A DNA stretch of 64,000 nucleotides from Siphonodentalium dalli (Eukaryota > Mollusca > Scaphopoda > Gadilida > Siphonodentaliidae): the NCBI GenBank assembly GCA_032622095.1, contig CP136068.1, forward strand, positions 159,421,465 through 159,485,464, read 5' to 3'. The notes under the pieces were generated by a model. That model was not told where the DNA came from. It was given only the letters and a program-made list of their open reading frames with translations, and made no database searches. Both the position numbers and the translations under genes were made by a program. Below are positions 10,640 through 23,049 of the stretch, in pieces. Position 1 is the first letter of the stretch. The number at the start of each line of letters is the position of its first letter.

Positions 10640-13600
10640 ACGTCTTCAGTTTAATCCATCGAACGGCACCACGTTTTACATATTTAAACCACGTCAATTA
10701 GGCTCCTGATATAATGGAGATGATTTGTATAAATTTGGTGGAAATGGGCGTTAAAATATTTGTTGTTATCAATTGTGGTTTCCCTCTCCTCCGTGATTCG
10801 AGCGGCGCCACATGATGGAGAGGATTATACAATGTATAAGTTTGGTGGAAATCGGAGACAAAATTACTTTTGTGCAGCCCTCCACCGCTTCTTCCCCTGT
10901 TGGACCCCTTTGAAGTTATTTAGAAGACAGAAGGCAGACATTCGCAAATAGAGGCACAACATTGATTCCTCGTATCATTCGAGAAGAACACATTTATCGA
11001 CAAATGTACTGGACATTGGCGCTAAACATATTTTTCTCAGTTCTGGTGACTTTCCCCTCCCTATCGCAGACTGATGTGGTGCCACTTTTTCCATCTTTAA
11101 CCCTTTACCCAACAGAACGGCCCTGTGCCAATGCATTCTCTTATATATGCGAGTCGACCATAGGTCGCCTCGCATATATAAGAGAATGCATTGGCTTAAC
11201 ACATATTAAAGAAAAAATGGTAAAAAGTGTTAAAAAAAAGTTTTTTTTAGGCCAATGCATTCTCTTATATATGCGAGGCGACCTATGGTCGACTCGCATA
11301 TATAAGAGAATGCATTGGCACAGGGCATAACTGTAACTATCACAATGTGCTCAATGAGCCGGTTCCAATGATACCCATATTTCCATGGTTTTATTGAGAC
11401 AGACCGAAGATAATTTAGGCTGTTAGGGCGTTTCTGGGCGTTCTGTTGGGTAAAGGGTTAAACTAGTCAATTAGATTAATTATGAAGATCATTATACATA
11501 GAATTGGTGGAAATCAGCGACTAAACAAATTCATGACACGTTTAGTGCCCCCAGTTCACCAAACGGCACCAAGTTGGCATATTTAAACACGCGATTAGAT
11601 TCCTCATATCACGGAGAAGAATATTTATAAATTTGTGGCAATAGGCGCTGATATATTTTTTAACAATTGTGGTGTCGCTCTCCCACTCCGCGCAACCATG
11701 ACGCGAACGGCCCCGCCTTTGGCAGCTTTGAACCACACGATTAGACTCCTGATATCATGGAGATAATTAGGTATAGGTTTGGTGGTAATCGACTACTGAA
11801 CAAATAATTGTCAAACTTATTACCACCTCCACGCACGGTTTTGCAACCTAACGGCACCAGTCTGTCGACTTTAAATCACTCGTTAGATTCCTTTTGTCAC
11901 GGACAATAATGTGTAACAGTTTGATGAAAATCGGCGCTAAAAATACTGTTATCGATTTTGATGCCCCTCTCCGCATCACGCTACCCCTGACTAGAATGGC
12001 GTCATGTTTGACGGCTGTATACGCACCATCATATATAGACTCCTGATATCATGGACATGATTTATGTGTATAAGTTTGGTAGTAATCGGCGACTAAACAA
12101 TTTTTTATACAATTTAGTACCAACCAGATCTTATCCAAACAGCACAAATTTGCCGTCAATTTGGTGGAAATGGACATTAAAACTATTGTATCAATTGTCC
12201 TGTCCCTCTCACTTTCCGTGCGTCACCTTTCACATCTTTAAATCACACCATTTGATGCATCATATGATGACATGTGTATGTATAAGTGTGGTGGAATCGG
12301 GGAATAAACAAATTCTTATACAATTTAGTACCAACCATCTCTCATCCAAACAGCACCAACTTGGCGTCTTTAAATCACACGATTAAATTCCTTATATCGT
12401 GGAGAAGAATCTATGTCAATTTGGTGTAAATCGACGTTAAAATTATGTTATCAATTGTTGTGTCCCTCTCCCCCTCCGTGCACCCCTGACTCACGAAAGG
12501 TGCCAACTTTAACATCTTAAATACATATCATTTGCTTCAACATATCATGCCATGATTAGGCATAATTTGGTAATAATCGGAGACAACAAATTTTGCTGCC
12601 TCGCCACCTGTTTGGCCCCTGACAACAACAGCGTCAATTTAGAAAATTACAACATGCACCATTATCGTCCTCGTAACAAGTAACCTGGTACATCCCTTCG
12701 GTGTCATCTAGATTGTTCCCGTGAAATTATATAGAATATAGAAAAAAATTAATTCATTCGTAAATATAGATAGATATAGATATTGTGATTGTAATTAGTT
12801 GGTGTTATAATAGTATAGCATACATCGGTTATAAAGGATCATAAATTGTTTCCTTCAAACTGATATGATGAAATTCACCCAGGAAATTGAACAAGACATT
12901 TTTTCGTTAAACCGTGTCAAGTATAAACAAGACGCGTACTTTGACTGCTGGTGTCAGCCTGTCCAAGCGCGTACATTGTATAACATGTTTGATGGCAAGC
13001 CAGAGTCATTCTTGGGTTGTCAACAGGAATTGTTGACGCCGTGGCTGTTTTCCTAAGTACCCGAGCTACTTGCTGTTGTTAGTTTTGTCGATTATACACA
13101 TAAGCTGTCGTCTTTATGCGTACCCTGTTGACATTTCCGGTACCTGCAATGCACAGTATCGTTAAGTTGGCCATCGATCTTGTTGGCTCATGTATAAAGG
13201 TCCCTCATTGTGCGAGAATATATGTATCTCTTAAATAGAATGATAAATATACGTTTAATACTTTATTCTGTGCATTTGTTCAAGTGACTTCCCTCGGTTA
13301 CAATTTGTCAAAGTGATGAAAGTTGAACGTCATCACTCGTTAGAACGAATAATGGAGATGACTAAATATAACTATGGTTGATATTGGCGACTGTTATCAA
13401 TGATAGTGCCCCTTCTCTCCAACACTGACCCAACGGCACCATCTGTGGCGTCCTTAACCCACATTCCAATTGGAGAACACATGTATGGATATGGGAAATT
13501 AGTGCTAAACATATTTGTATCAGCTTTGGTGTCCCTCCCCATTCATAACTCGAACTGTGCCAGTTTCGACATATCTAAGCCACGTCAAATAGACTCATTG

Positions 13601-14240
13601 TATAATTGAGATGATTTGTATCAATTGTGTGAACATCGGCGCTAAAAAAATATTTTATATTAACAATTCTGGTTCCCTTCTCAACTCTGTGGCTCGAGCT
13701 GCAACACATCATGGATATTATTATGCAAAGTTTGGTGGAATTCTGCAACAAAACCATTTCATCATTGTTGCAGCCCCTCCCCTTTTTGCCCTGCCATCAA
13801 CACAGTAATGTAGATAATTTTAAGCCGCATCATTACCTTCCTTGTAAAACGTTACCTATGTGACACCCCTTTGGTCCTTCGTGAAGTTATATAGAACATA
13901 TGCAGAAATACATTAGCAAATACAGGCACACGCGTCTTTAACCCACACAACTTGATTCCTCTTAGCATTGGAGACGAACGTGTATTTATGTATGTGATTG
14001 AAATTTACGCTAAACATATTTGTATCAGTTTTGGTCACACTCCCCTCCCTATCCCTGAATCAAGCTATGCCACTTTTGACATCTTTAACCCGCTGAATTA
14101 GAGTCACTATGAAGACGATTATATATAGACACGATGAAGTCATGAAGCGGCTAAACATGTCAATCACACGATTAGAGTCCTGGTATCATGGAGAAGAATA
14201 TGTATCACTTTGGTGGAAATCGGCGCTAAATAAGTATACC
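10640..14240. repeat. Degenerate satellite array with recurring GGTGGAAATCGGCG motif
   Basis: A motif TTTGGTGGAAATCGGCG and a partner block (CTTTAAATCACACGATTAGA then TCCTGATATCATGGAGA) recur every 100-155 bp, at about 10734, 10839, 11508, 11776, 11917, 12074, 12160, 12286, 12418, 12567, 13629, 13729 and 14208. Units are heavily diverged. Blocks at 12600-12750 and 13770-13930 (ending ...CATTCGCAAATA) also recur at 10900-10950 and 15300-15490. The array is broken by a family-P MITE (11101-11457); removing it through one TTAA leaves CATCTTTAAACTAGTCAATT, which fits the array consensus. Confidence 0.75.
11101..11457 (-). mobile_element. piggyBac-like MITE, family P, copy 3
   Basis: TTAA at 11097-11100 and 11458-11461; ends CCCTTTACCCAACAGAACGG and TTCTGTTGGGTAAAGGG. 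Cassette 11121-11325 with hairpins at 11128-11194 and 11252-11318 separated by the shortest spacer of any P copy (57 bp). Orientation is as in copy 2. Inserted into the satellite array. Confidence 0.87.
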
Positions 14241-15108
14241 ACAGTTTGATTCCTCAAATCATGGACATTAGTATTTCTAATGCACTTAGGCCAATATACC
14301 CCCGGAAACACCACATATTTGCGGGGGGTTATTCATCAATAACCTGTCGCAATGTATAGTCCGGTTCACCGCTTCAATGTTAGATATTCCTACGCGCCAT
14401 TATTGCCGTTAGCTGAATTCCTAATGTCGACCATGCCCAATCCAGCCCCGCTCACTGTTCCGTTTCTCTCCATGACGTCACCCATACGCAGTACATGCCG
14501 GCGACGTTACGGAGTACATTGTAGATGTATAGAGTTGGCACCTTTGCTACTGACTTCCGTTACTAGCTCGTTGCTATATAAACAAACCAGCGGCGTCGCT
14601 TTTATCGAACATTGAGTCAGTACATTCGCCCTGTATACATGTATTTTCAGAAAATACAAAACACCCCACCGTTATATCCCACCAATGTCAGTGTATCGAT
14701 ATCATTTAACCAAATTTCTTGACATGAAACCGCGACATACACGGCGTGGAATACATCGCATTGAGTAAACAATTTCCCATTGTTTCAAATCAACTTCAAG
14801 TTCGCGGTCACGGTAAAATCAAAACCGCAATTTGTGAGTGGTAAACATCTGAAAAAGACATCAGGTACACGCAGAAACTAATTGTTGTGCATATTTATTT
14901 CTATTTGAGATGGCAATTTTTCATGTTTATCAGCATTTTTAACGATAAAAACGATGCTAATTGAGGGACTACATTTTATCTAGCGCATTAAATTTAAAAT
15001 AAAAAATAGTGAATTGGCTGATTATTTTCTATGGCCGCACATGTCGTTGATAATTGCGAAGCATTTGTTTGTCTAAATAACATGCATAAGTTCGAAGAGC
15101 ATTAGAAT
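14241..15108. other. No gene recognised
   Basis: AT-rich DNA with a G-run (14321-14327) and an 87-codon open frame at 14352-14615 that has no recognisable domain and lacks splice signals at its ends. Confidence 0.4.
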
Positions 15109-15266
15109 GGGGATAACAGTGTGGTGTTTTGTGATGTCGGAAACGTACATGGCGAATATACTGTGACAAACACCCGTCGCCGTCGCCGTCGCCCATTAAC
15201 TAAATTTGCCACAGTATATTCGCCATGTACCTTTCCAAAATCACAAGACACCACAGCGTTATCCCC
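15109..15266. mobile_element. Foldback MITE with (CGTCGC)n loop
   Basis: Imperfect inverted repeat with arms of about 58 bp: GGGGATAAC...TACATGGCGAATATACTGTG on the left and CACAGTATATTCGCCATGTA...GTTATCCCC on the right. The inner 21 bp of each arm are identical in inverse. The loop is GC-rich with tandem CGTCGC. No target duplication could be fixed with certainty and there is no coding capacity. The region on the right (15276-15490) belongs to the satellite family of 10.6-14.2 kb. Confidence 0.75.
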
Positions 15267-16454
15267 TAAGTTTAAGTTTGGTGGAAATTCGCCACCAAAA
15301 ATGTTGCTGCCCCTCCCCTGTTCTGCCCATGATAACAACAGCGTCACTTCGGTAAATTCAAGCCCACACTATTGTCTTCCTCATAAAAAGTTACCCCGGC
15401 TACACCCCTTTGGTTCCATCTAGTTGGTCCCCGTAAATGTCGATAGAGCACAGGCAGACATAGAGACATACATTCGCAAATATAGATATATCATAGTCTG
15501 CATGTGTACGTGGATATGACTTTGAATATAGTCGATCACGCCGTCTGCTTAATTATTTATATAGTGATATTTGTTTTGGGGGAAGCAGGAAGACAGACCG
15601 ACAGAGCCATGTTACACCCAGGAATATACTGCTTTATGATGTTTATTATATGTTAATTACATTGTACTATTCATGTAAATTTAATGTAAATAAAATTATC
15701 CACTCATATCCTATCCTATCCAATGTACACGTTTTAATTGACTGCGATATTCCATTTAATATAAAAAGGGTTAATATTGTGAATAGTGCGAGCGTTGTCA
15801 ATAATTCGAGTTTCTGACAACGCAGGTAATCGACGAGTCAGTCGAGACCAAGTATTTTCACAGACATGTTCATAAATATTTCATATCGTCTGTCACTGCT
15901 TTAGTTGACATCCACATATATTTTCCCTCCCAACAAGAAAGGTCACTGCTATGACATGTTATAATGGTATATTTGTCCATTTTATGGTTCAAAGCATAAC
16001 AGTGGTCGATAATCCAATACAATGGTATAAGTACGATTTGGCTGCATATGAATATGAGATTGGAGTTACTACTAGAGTCAAATCGATTACCAACATTGTG
16101 AGAAGCCACGGGTATTGTACACGTTATTGCAGCAATGAAACTGGTTGAACGATACCTTTAAAACAAATCTACCATCCTTACCAATCTCTTATTGTCCTAG
16201 CATTCTAATTGGAATCTGGAATCAATGAATACGTATACATTAAATCATCGAGAGGCAGAACATTATCCATTTGTGGGTGGCACGGCTCTTGTGGGCAGAT
16301 TTGGTTATGTTGGCATCTGAGGTCGATTACACACCGCAATGGTAGGCAGTACAGGTGTACCATTCCAAAGAAAGGTAGGCCGGTAGCTACATGTCCATCG
16401 AAGTGTGGCATGTTACGCCGATGAAAATGATGAAGAAAACGGATCAAATAGTGC

Positions 16455-16504
16455 ATACTTTAATGTGTATACTTTAATGTGTATACTTTAATGTGTATAC
16501 TTTT
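16455..16504. repeat. 14-bp tandem repeat (ATACTTTAATGTGT), 3.4 units
   Basis: Three perfect units and a partial fourth. Confidence 0.95.
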
Positions 16505-16607
16505 TGACAGGTGCTCATTTCCTGTATTGTATTATGCCGATCCCGATGGATACTTGTATGTCTATAATATAGTTTCATGAATTTGAATATGTAAATAATC
16601 TTTTATC

Positions 16608-16625
16608 GGGGGGGGGGGGGGGGGG
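16608..16625. repeat. Poly-G tract, 18 G
   Basis: A run of 18 G residues. G runs of similar length occur at 27950-27963 and near 28085-28100, and shorter runs at 28961-28969 and 41783-41792. Confidence 0.95.
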
Positions 16626-16639
16626 TAGTTTGTTTGCCC

Positions 16640-17016
16640 TTTGAATTAGGTATTATTTCGACCAATTGGAACGCCTTACACGTGAGAAATTTAATAATAT
16701 AAGACATGATATGTGAGTTATCGCTTGCGTGAACAACAATTGGCCGATGATGAATGAATCGACTCGTTTGAATTGTGAGTCATGTGCGTAAACATGTTCC
16801 GTTTTCGAGTTTACTTTAGTTTGGTGTGAACAATCGTTAGTAAGACTAGAGTTTGTGAAACGGAATCAAGCATTCCGGATTGTTTCGCATCCTTATTCTT
16901 TCTGATGTGTAACATTTAACATCTACGTAGCCTACAACAACCATTAAGCGTGTTTTGACGGAAAACAAAAGAATCAATCTGAATCAGTTGACTACTATTT
17001 AATTCAGTATACTAGA
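16640..17016. other. No gene recognised
   Basis: Nothing recognisable between the poly-G tract and the next MITE. Confidence 0.4.
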
Positions 17017-17020
17017 TTAA

Positions 17021-17414
17021 CCCTTTACCCAACAAACCGGCCAAAACCGGCCAAATAAAGCTTCAACAGCCTAAAATATCTTGGGTCTGTCTCAATAAAA
17101 CCATACAAATATGGATATCATTGGAACCGGCTCATTGACCACATTGTGATGGTTACAGTTATGCCCTGTGCCAATGCATTCTCTTATATATGCGAGTCGA
17201 CCATAGGTCGCCTCGCATATATAAGAGAATGCATTGGCCTAAAAAAAAATCTTTTTTTTAACACTTTTTACCATTTTTTCTTACATTCTTTAACAATTTT
17301 ATAATTTGTAATGTGTTAAGCCAATGCATTCTCTTATATATGCGAGGCTACCTATGGTCGACTCGCATATATAAGAGAATGCATTGGCACAGGGCCCTTC
17401 TGTTGGGTAAAGGG
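17021..17414 (+). mobile_element. piggyBac-like MITE, family P, copy 4
   Basis: TTAA at 17017-17020 and 17415-17418; ends CCCTTTACCCAACAAACCGG and TTCTGTTGGGTAAAGGG. Cassette 17164-17394 with hairpins at 17171-17237 and 17321-17387. Same orientation as copy 1, and the body 17021-17163 aligns closely with 3473-3614. Confidence 0.88.
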
Positions 17415-17543
17415 TTAATGCCGATTCTTGCATGCTGAGTATGTTTCCAATTTTCACAGTGTGATAATGTTGACAGATTGGCTTTATCCAGTGGTGAAAG
17501 TGGATCTCTGCAAATGGTTGTCAAATGTACACAGTCGTGATTT

Positions 17544-17854
17544 GTATTCTTTAACAATTTTATAATTTCACCCATACATATCCCGAGACAAACATGAGCA
17601 GACGACACTCTTCTATGTGCTTCTATATATGTGTGGGGCTCCCTGCAGGGTAATGGATGTTTTTTTTATTTTATGTCCTAAAAATTGTAAGAAACATTTA
17701 TTTAAAAAACATGATAAAAAATTGTTAAGCCAATGCATTCTCTTATATATGCGAGGCGACCTATGGTCGACTCGCATATATAAGAGAATGCATTGGCACA
17801 GGGCATAACTGTAACTATCACAATGTGGTCAAGGAGCCGGTTCCAATGATATCC
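17544..17854. mobile_element. Chimeric cassette copy: hairpin-B/R-type flank left, family-P flank right
   Basis: From left: the hairpin-B end (about 17560-17640) closing in CCCTGCAGGG at 17641-17650, then TAATGGATGTTTTT, which is the flank of the element at 37831-38119. A T/A-rich spacer and hairpin A (17730-17796) with GGCACAGGG follow. From 17804 the sequence CATAACTGTAACTATCACA and GAGCCGGTTCCAATGATA is the body of family P. Almost identical 33-bp direct repeats (17511-17543 and 17855-17887, containing TCAAATGTACACAGTCGTGA) flank the whole block. Confidence 0.65.
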
Positions 17855-18537
17855 AAATGGTGGTCAAATGTACACAGTCGTGATTTGAGTGACTGAGTTG
17901 AGTCAAGGTGGACAGTGAACTGACTGGATGTGCCGAATTGCTCTGGACCATGTAATTGCAATGGGAATGATTATTCTTGCATACTGCATTAATTAGAGTC
18001 GTGACATATGAAATGGTTGCCGGAGGCGCGAATAGAGTGCACCGGTTGATTAATGACGTTGTAATGTTAGTTTGTGACATCGATCATGTTATATTCTCAC
18101 TAAACCCACCAACCTGGATAAGAAATGTACGCAGCCATGAACAACTTTACTCGCTTCCGCCGCGAATAGTAAAACAATTCAAGTGCGTGAGTCGATTCAT
18201 GGTTGATAATGAACTCAACACAATTATGTGCAACATTGCTGTGACTCATTCCAATGAAATGGACGTTGCTATCATATTGCATTTATTATCGTCATCGTCA
18301 TGAGATCGGGTCCGAAGATTGACCGAGGCACGAATCGAGTACACCCATTGACGTTAGTTTGCGACGTCAGTCAGTTATATTTCCACTTATCGCAGCTGCT
18401 CTTATAAGACAGTTCTAAGAGTAAGACTGAATCCAGCACGCACACAATGCTGATGTAGCCTTACACATTGGTATATATATTGCGACTCTGAATCCGTGGT
18501 TGGATTTATGTAATGATTACAAACCGGCATCAGCGAT

Positions 18538-18783
18538 GTATTAAAACTGACAACAATGGAAAACGACCCAGCTCATCAATGAAAGTAGTCCGTACCTCCC
18601 TACGGGGAGTATCAATATACGAGAGGGGTCGTGTTGTCCTCAGTACAACCCATCATCGACGTATTAAAACTGACAACGCTGGAATACGACCCAGCTCATC
18701 AATGAAAGTAGTCCGTACCTCCCTACGGGGAGTAGCAATATACGAAAGGGGTCGTGTTGTCCTGAGTACAGCCCTCTTATTAT
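18538..18783. repeat. 123-bp tandem duplication, two units
   Basis: Units 18538-18660 and 18661-18783 differ at only a few positions. The period is 41 codons, so one frame (18513-18914) stays open through both units, but no domain is recognisable. Each unit contains a small inverted repeat (CTCCCTACGGGGAG) and a longer imperfect one (ACGACCC / GGGTCGT). Confidence 0.9.
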
Positions 18784-19474
18784 TCTACAATTGCACGCGC
18801 CAACGCCCTATTGTGTGCAAACAATGTCGGTGTCAGGTGTGCTTATTCCTAGTGATGCATGCATGTCTACACACAATATTTACTTCAACAGTGATTATAC
18901 ATTGCCTTACATAAATGTGAATCCCGCTGCAGTTGTCACATTCATTCATCTCTTCAAAAGCATGTTTCGAATATTTTGAGATTGGTCAGTGCCGTTTCCG
19001 GCTATCCGCCCGCCCCTATTCCAGACTATGTCGTTGGCACGGTGAAATAATTGAACAAATCAATAACAGAAATCAAAACAAAATACGTTTATCGATCTCT
19101 GATTTTAGCTAAATTGTGCTCATCAGTCGCCCTCGCCGATCTGCTTTATTTGCACTGAAACTCGTGTTTTGGCGACGACGTCGTGTACACGGGCCAGTTC
19201 AAACGCGGGGTTGATTCGAACCGTTTGTTATTGAAAAACTCAACCAATGCTTATTTAACCCTTCCAATAAATGCCCAAAATAGTGTGCTTACGCTTACGC
19301 ATATCGTTGACGTAAAATGACGTACATGACGTTCGCCTCAACCATGAAACTGGAACTATTTAAATAAAAGAATCATCGTACATGACAAACACGCCCTGTA
19401 TGTGCCTAAATAAACCTTCTAATCCTATATTTTTAATGCACGGATTCTAGGACACGAATCGTGTAATAAACACG

Positions 19475-19615
19475 GAACGACACAATGTGTAAATGGGTTT
19501 GTCGATACGGCACTCGTGCTGTCGCGGAAGGATAGAACTCGAGGCGCCTCTCGTTCTATCCTTACGCGACATCACTCGTGCCGTATCGACAACTCATTTA
19601 CACATCGTGTCGTTC
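19475..19615. mobile_element. 141-bp near-perfect palindrome (hairpin MITE)
   Basis: The left arm starts GAACGACACAATGTGTAAAT and the right arm ends with its inverse, ATTTACACATCGTGTCGTTC. The arms (about 66 nt) carry GTCGATACGGCACTCGTG and GGATAGAAC and meet at a GC-rich centre near GAGGCGCCTC. Only a handful of mismatches are seen. The end motif GTGTCGTTCT followed by TGTATATATG also occurs alone at 26296, so the family is dispersed. Confidence 0.8.
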
Positions 19616-19619
19616 TTTG

Positions 19620-20885
19620 TATATATGTGCAAATATTCAGAATAGATATATTCAATTAAAAACAAATTAATTAATTTTCGCCCGCACGGCTATACCTCTG
19701 TTCCTTCCATTACCAGAACATCACTATTTGTTGTTATTCCTTGTTGTGGAGTCGCTACTCATGGATATAGTTAGGACTAATTTTAGCTATTCATAGTTGT
19801 AAATTCAAATGGAGCCAAAAACCTTACTTCGCAAATACAATGACGTCGACTATAATATTGTTGTAACGATACAGTTGGTCACAATGGGATACGAATCACT
19901 GTACATGGTCAACAATACGATACGATACGATATAATCAATTAGTGTTCTCAAATGATTTGTCACCTGCATTACCAGAATCAACATATTTATAAATGGCGA
20001 TAGATTTCATGTCTAGCTAAAATGCAGTTAAATTGTTAGATAAATGAGTCATATAAACATATTAGACATGTGCACTTGAGTGCACATTGCAGGTTGTGCT
20101 GTGCTATGTACATGGCTGCCTTTTACACGATACGCGATGCGGTGGAACGTGTATCGCGAAACGTTGACTATGCAGAATCGTGAATTTATCTGACCGTGAC
20201 CCATGTCTATTCATATGAAGCGTAATTCAGATTCAAATAACGCCAATATGGGCGTATTTGGGTTTTTGAAATGTTCAACATGAACCTGTTTGCTTGAGGA
20301 TATGTTGGCGAATCAGATGATATTGTCGTGCAAATGTGTACATACTGGAATTAGATATTCATATAGGTTCTGACATAATCCCACAGCAAACTTAAACCCG
20401 TCATTCAGTTGAATGGCGAGGGCCACAATTAAAACACATTACCATAGTCTAGTCGTAATTCTCAGAAAAGACTTTTCTAGAAGCATTTCCGCGGAAAAGT
20501 GTCAAACCAACTTTTTTTACCATAATTCGAAGGTGCCGAACACGAATAGACTGCCTGTCGCCCGATTGGATGAACATAGCGTTCAATAAAAGGCTTTTTA
20601 AATCTTCGTGTTTTCTTCGCTGGAGGGTTGTTGATACGGCACCGTACAACGTCATATGAAATCACGTAACTGGCCTTGGACATACTCAAACTTATATACT
20701 CCTCGCGGAACGTTCAAAGCCGCGTTGTATCACGATACTATCATCACAGTAATAATTCTGAAACATTAACATCATAGTAATCAGGTACCTACTGCAAGAC
20801 ATTGCTGTTTTGTATATTTATCGACGATTCACGTAAGAATTCTCTTATAGTCGGGGGGCCAATATGGGTATCCTTGCACCCGCCC
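19620..20885. other. No gene recognised
   Basis: Mixed AT-rich DNA. Two overlapping open frames on the minus strand (20449-20689) were considered and not supported. Confidence 0.4.
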
Positions 20886-20999
20886 CATGTAGTCCATGAG
20901 ATATTGGTCGACCTCTGCACCCCCCCCCCAGGACTTAACTTCACCCCACTAATTTTCTTCCTTAAGGTCTCCTCTAATTTTGTTCACTTGTTAACAAGA

Positions 21000-22346
21000 A
21001 AAAAAAGTGGCCGCAGAGACTCCAGACAAGATGGCGTCCATCATAGCGGCCATTTTTTTTAAATGCACCAGGTCTCTTTGATCGCCATTATAATAAAGAT
21101 GATAGCACATGCGGTCTTGTTTTCCGCTCGATTCGTTATGCTAGTATACAACCCTTACAAATTAGCCAAAAATCCGACACCAGAATCCAATATGGCGGCC
21201 AAGATGGCCGCCGAAATGTGAAAATATGCAATTTTTCTGACATGTTACCACCTTTCGTTTGTCTCTGTGGGAAAATGTTAGAATTTTTGCGTCATGTTAT
21301 ACATTTATGATATAGAAGAGTCATTGGCGAACACATGGGGACCATAATATGCATTCATTGCGGGATATTTTTGTCCGATATCACGTTTTCCCAAATGCCG
21401 GTATCATAGGTCAAAGCCTAATCTCCGTTAATAACGCGATGTTATGTTTCGAATCAATGAATGTTATTGCTATTATAACAACACCCATGCATACATATTT
21501 GCAGGATATACTCGAGCTAGGATTCCTCTTATACCTGAGTTGAGGAATATTTACCCAATTCCAAGATGCCGGCCAAAATGTCCACCAGAAATAAAAAATC
21601 GCCGAAAATCGCTGATTTTAACATCAGTGAGCATTATTGTCATGACAACTCCACACCTGCTTACTATTGTAAGTTGGGAACACTTAGCCGAAGAACTTTC
21701 CTTGTACCATATCCAAATAAAAGTTCCCCAAATCCAAAATGGCGCCCACAATGGCGGACAGATTTTGAATAATCACCGAAATTCCCTCATATTCACATCA
21801 TTGGGCATTATTGTCGAGACAACTCCACCCATGCTTACAATTGAGTTGGAAATACTGAGGTGAAGTAATTACATTATATCTCGCGCAAGAAATTGTTTTC
21901 CAAATCGAAGATGGCGGCCAAAGAGGCGACCGAAATTTGAAAACAAGTCTACATTCCTTTACTTTCTTACGATGGGCGTTATTGTTTCGCGATTTCTATC
22001 CATCATTACATGTTGATATGGAATAGTGACATGCATTATTCATTAGGGTTTGGCAATTGATACTCACAACCAAGATCGCTGCTAAATTGGCGGCTAGAAA
22101 TTGAAAAGAAATCGATATTTTCACATATTAATTTCAACTTTTTGTCATAATATCGGTATGTATGGACGAATTTGTACATAAACCATCTACTAGTTCAACT
22201 TAAAGGTATCAAAACGAATAACATAGCTCGTATCATTCTGGAAAGATGAAACACCACAATTAATATCGCGATGTGGCATTTCGAAATCCAGTCTCCACTT
22301 AGCGCCGATAATGGACGTAAGCGTAGGTGCGCCGAATAGTTATATC
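21000..22346. repeat. Left outer arm: ~170-bp subrepeats with AAGATGGCGGCC cores
   Basis: Cores of the form CAAGATGGCGGCCAAGATGG or close variants occur near 21190, 21567, 21733, 21909 and 22070 (and a variant near 21040), each followed by GAAATTTGAAAA-like sequence and an AT-rich tail. Spacing is 160-187 bp. AAGATGGCGGC is the consensus of YY1-type zinc-finger sites; that is a motif match, not evidence of binding. Confidence 0.75.
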
Positions 22347-23049
22347 AGAACAATTACCTGATAACAGATTCTGATTTGCCACGTCACGTCCATAATTATC
22401 TGGACCAGCTTCCATTTCTTTGTCTGACAAATCTAGGTCGCTCACATCGACAAAGTATTCACCACTTCCTGGGAGTAGAGTCCCTCTAATCATAACGTTT
22501 CAAACAATTCATTTTCCGGTGTCTAGCTTACAGAAGGTTATCTCTATGTATGTGTCTCATACCCCATGGGATAACGACATGTACACCTGGCGAACCAGTT
22601 AGCTAGTCACTTCTCAATAGATGGTTCGTCAACTCACAAACTCAGCGAACGCACTGGCATATGTGGACAACTTCGACAGTGTTTCGAAGGTTGCTAGCTG
22701 TCTCATTCCCTTGGACAGATGTCTATCTGCTAAGGAGAAGACCTTAGTGTACATACTACCCACACGTCTTGACCATTATCCGAAGCAAACTGGGTGTGAC
22801 GCCCCGCAGTTGTCTCGTCGAATATATCCCAGCAGAGAAGAACAATGCTCGCGGTGCTAGTTTGTGGACATGCGCCATGATAGTGGGAATGAAATGGGCA
22901 ACTGTGTACACCACCCCTACACCTGGTGCATGTTTAAGATATCGAATGTCATGCGTGTCGGTTTTATTTGGTATGGTAAGATTGTATTTCCACATCCGTT
23001 TCGAAGCCTTTCTGATTCAACTACGTACACTTTTGTCTGGAGAATAATA

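Noticed and set aside
20449-20689. THAP- or transposase-like minus-strand frame
   Set aside because: Only a CSAP-like motif matches; the C2CH spacing and the C-terminal motif are missing.
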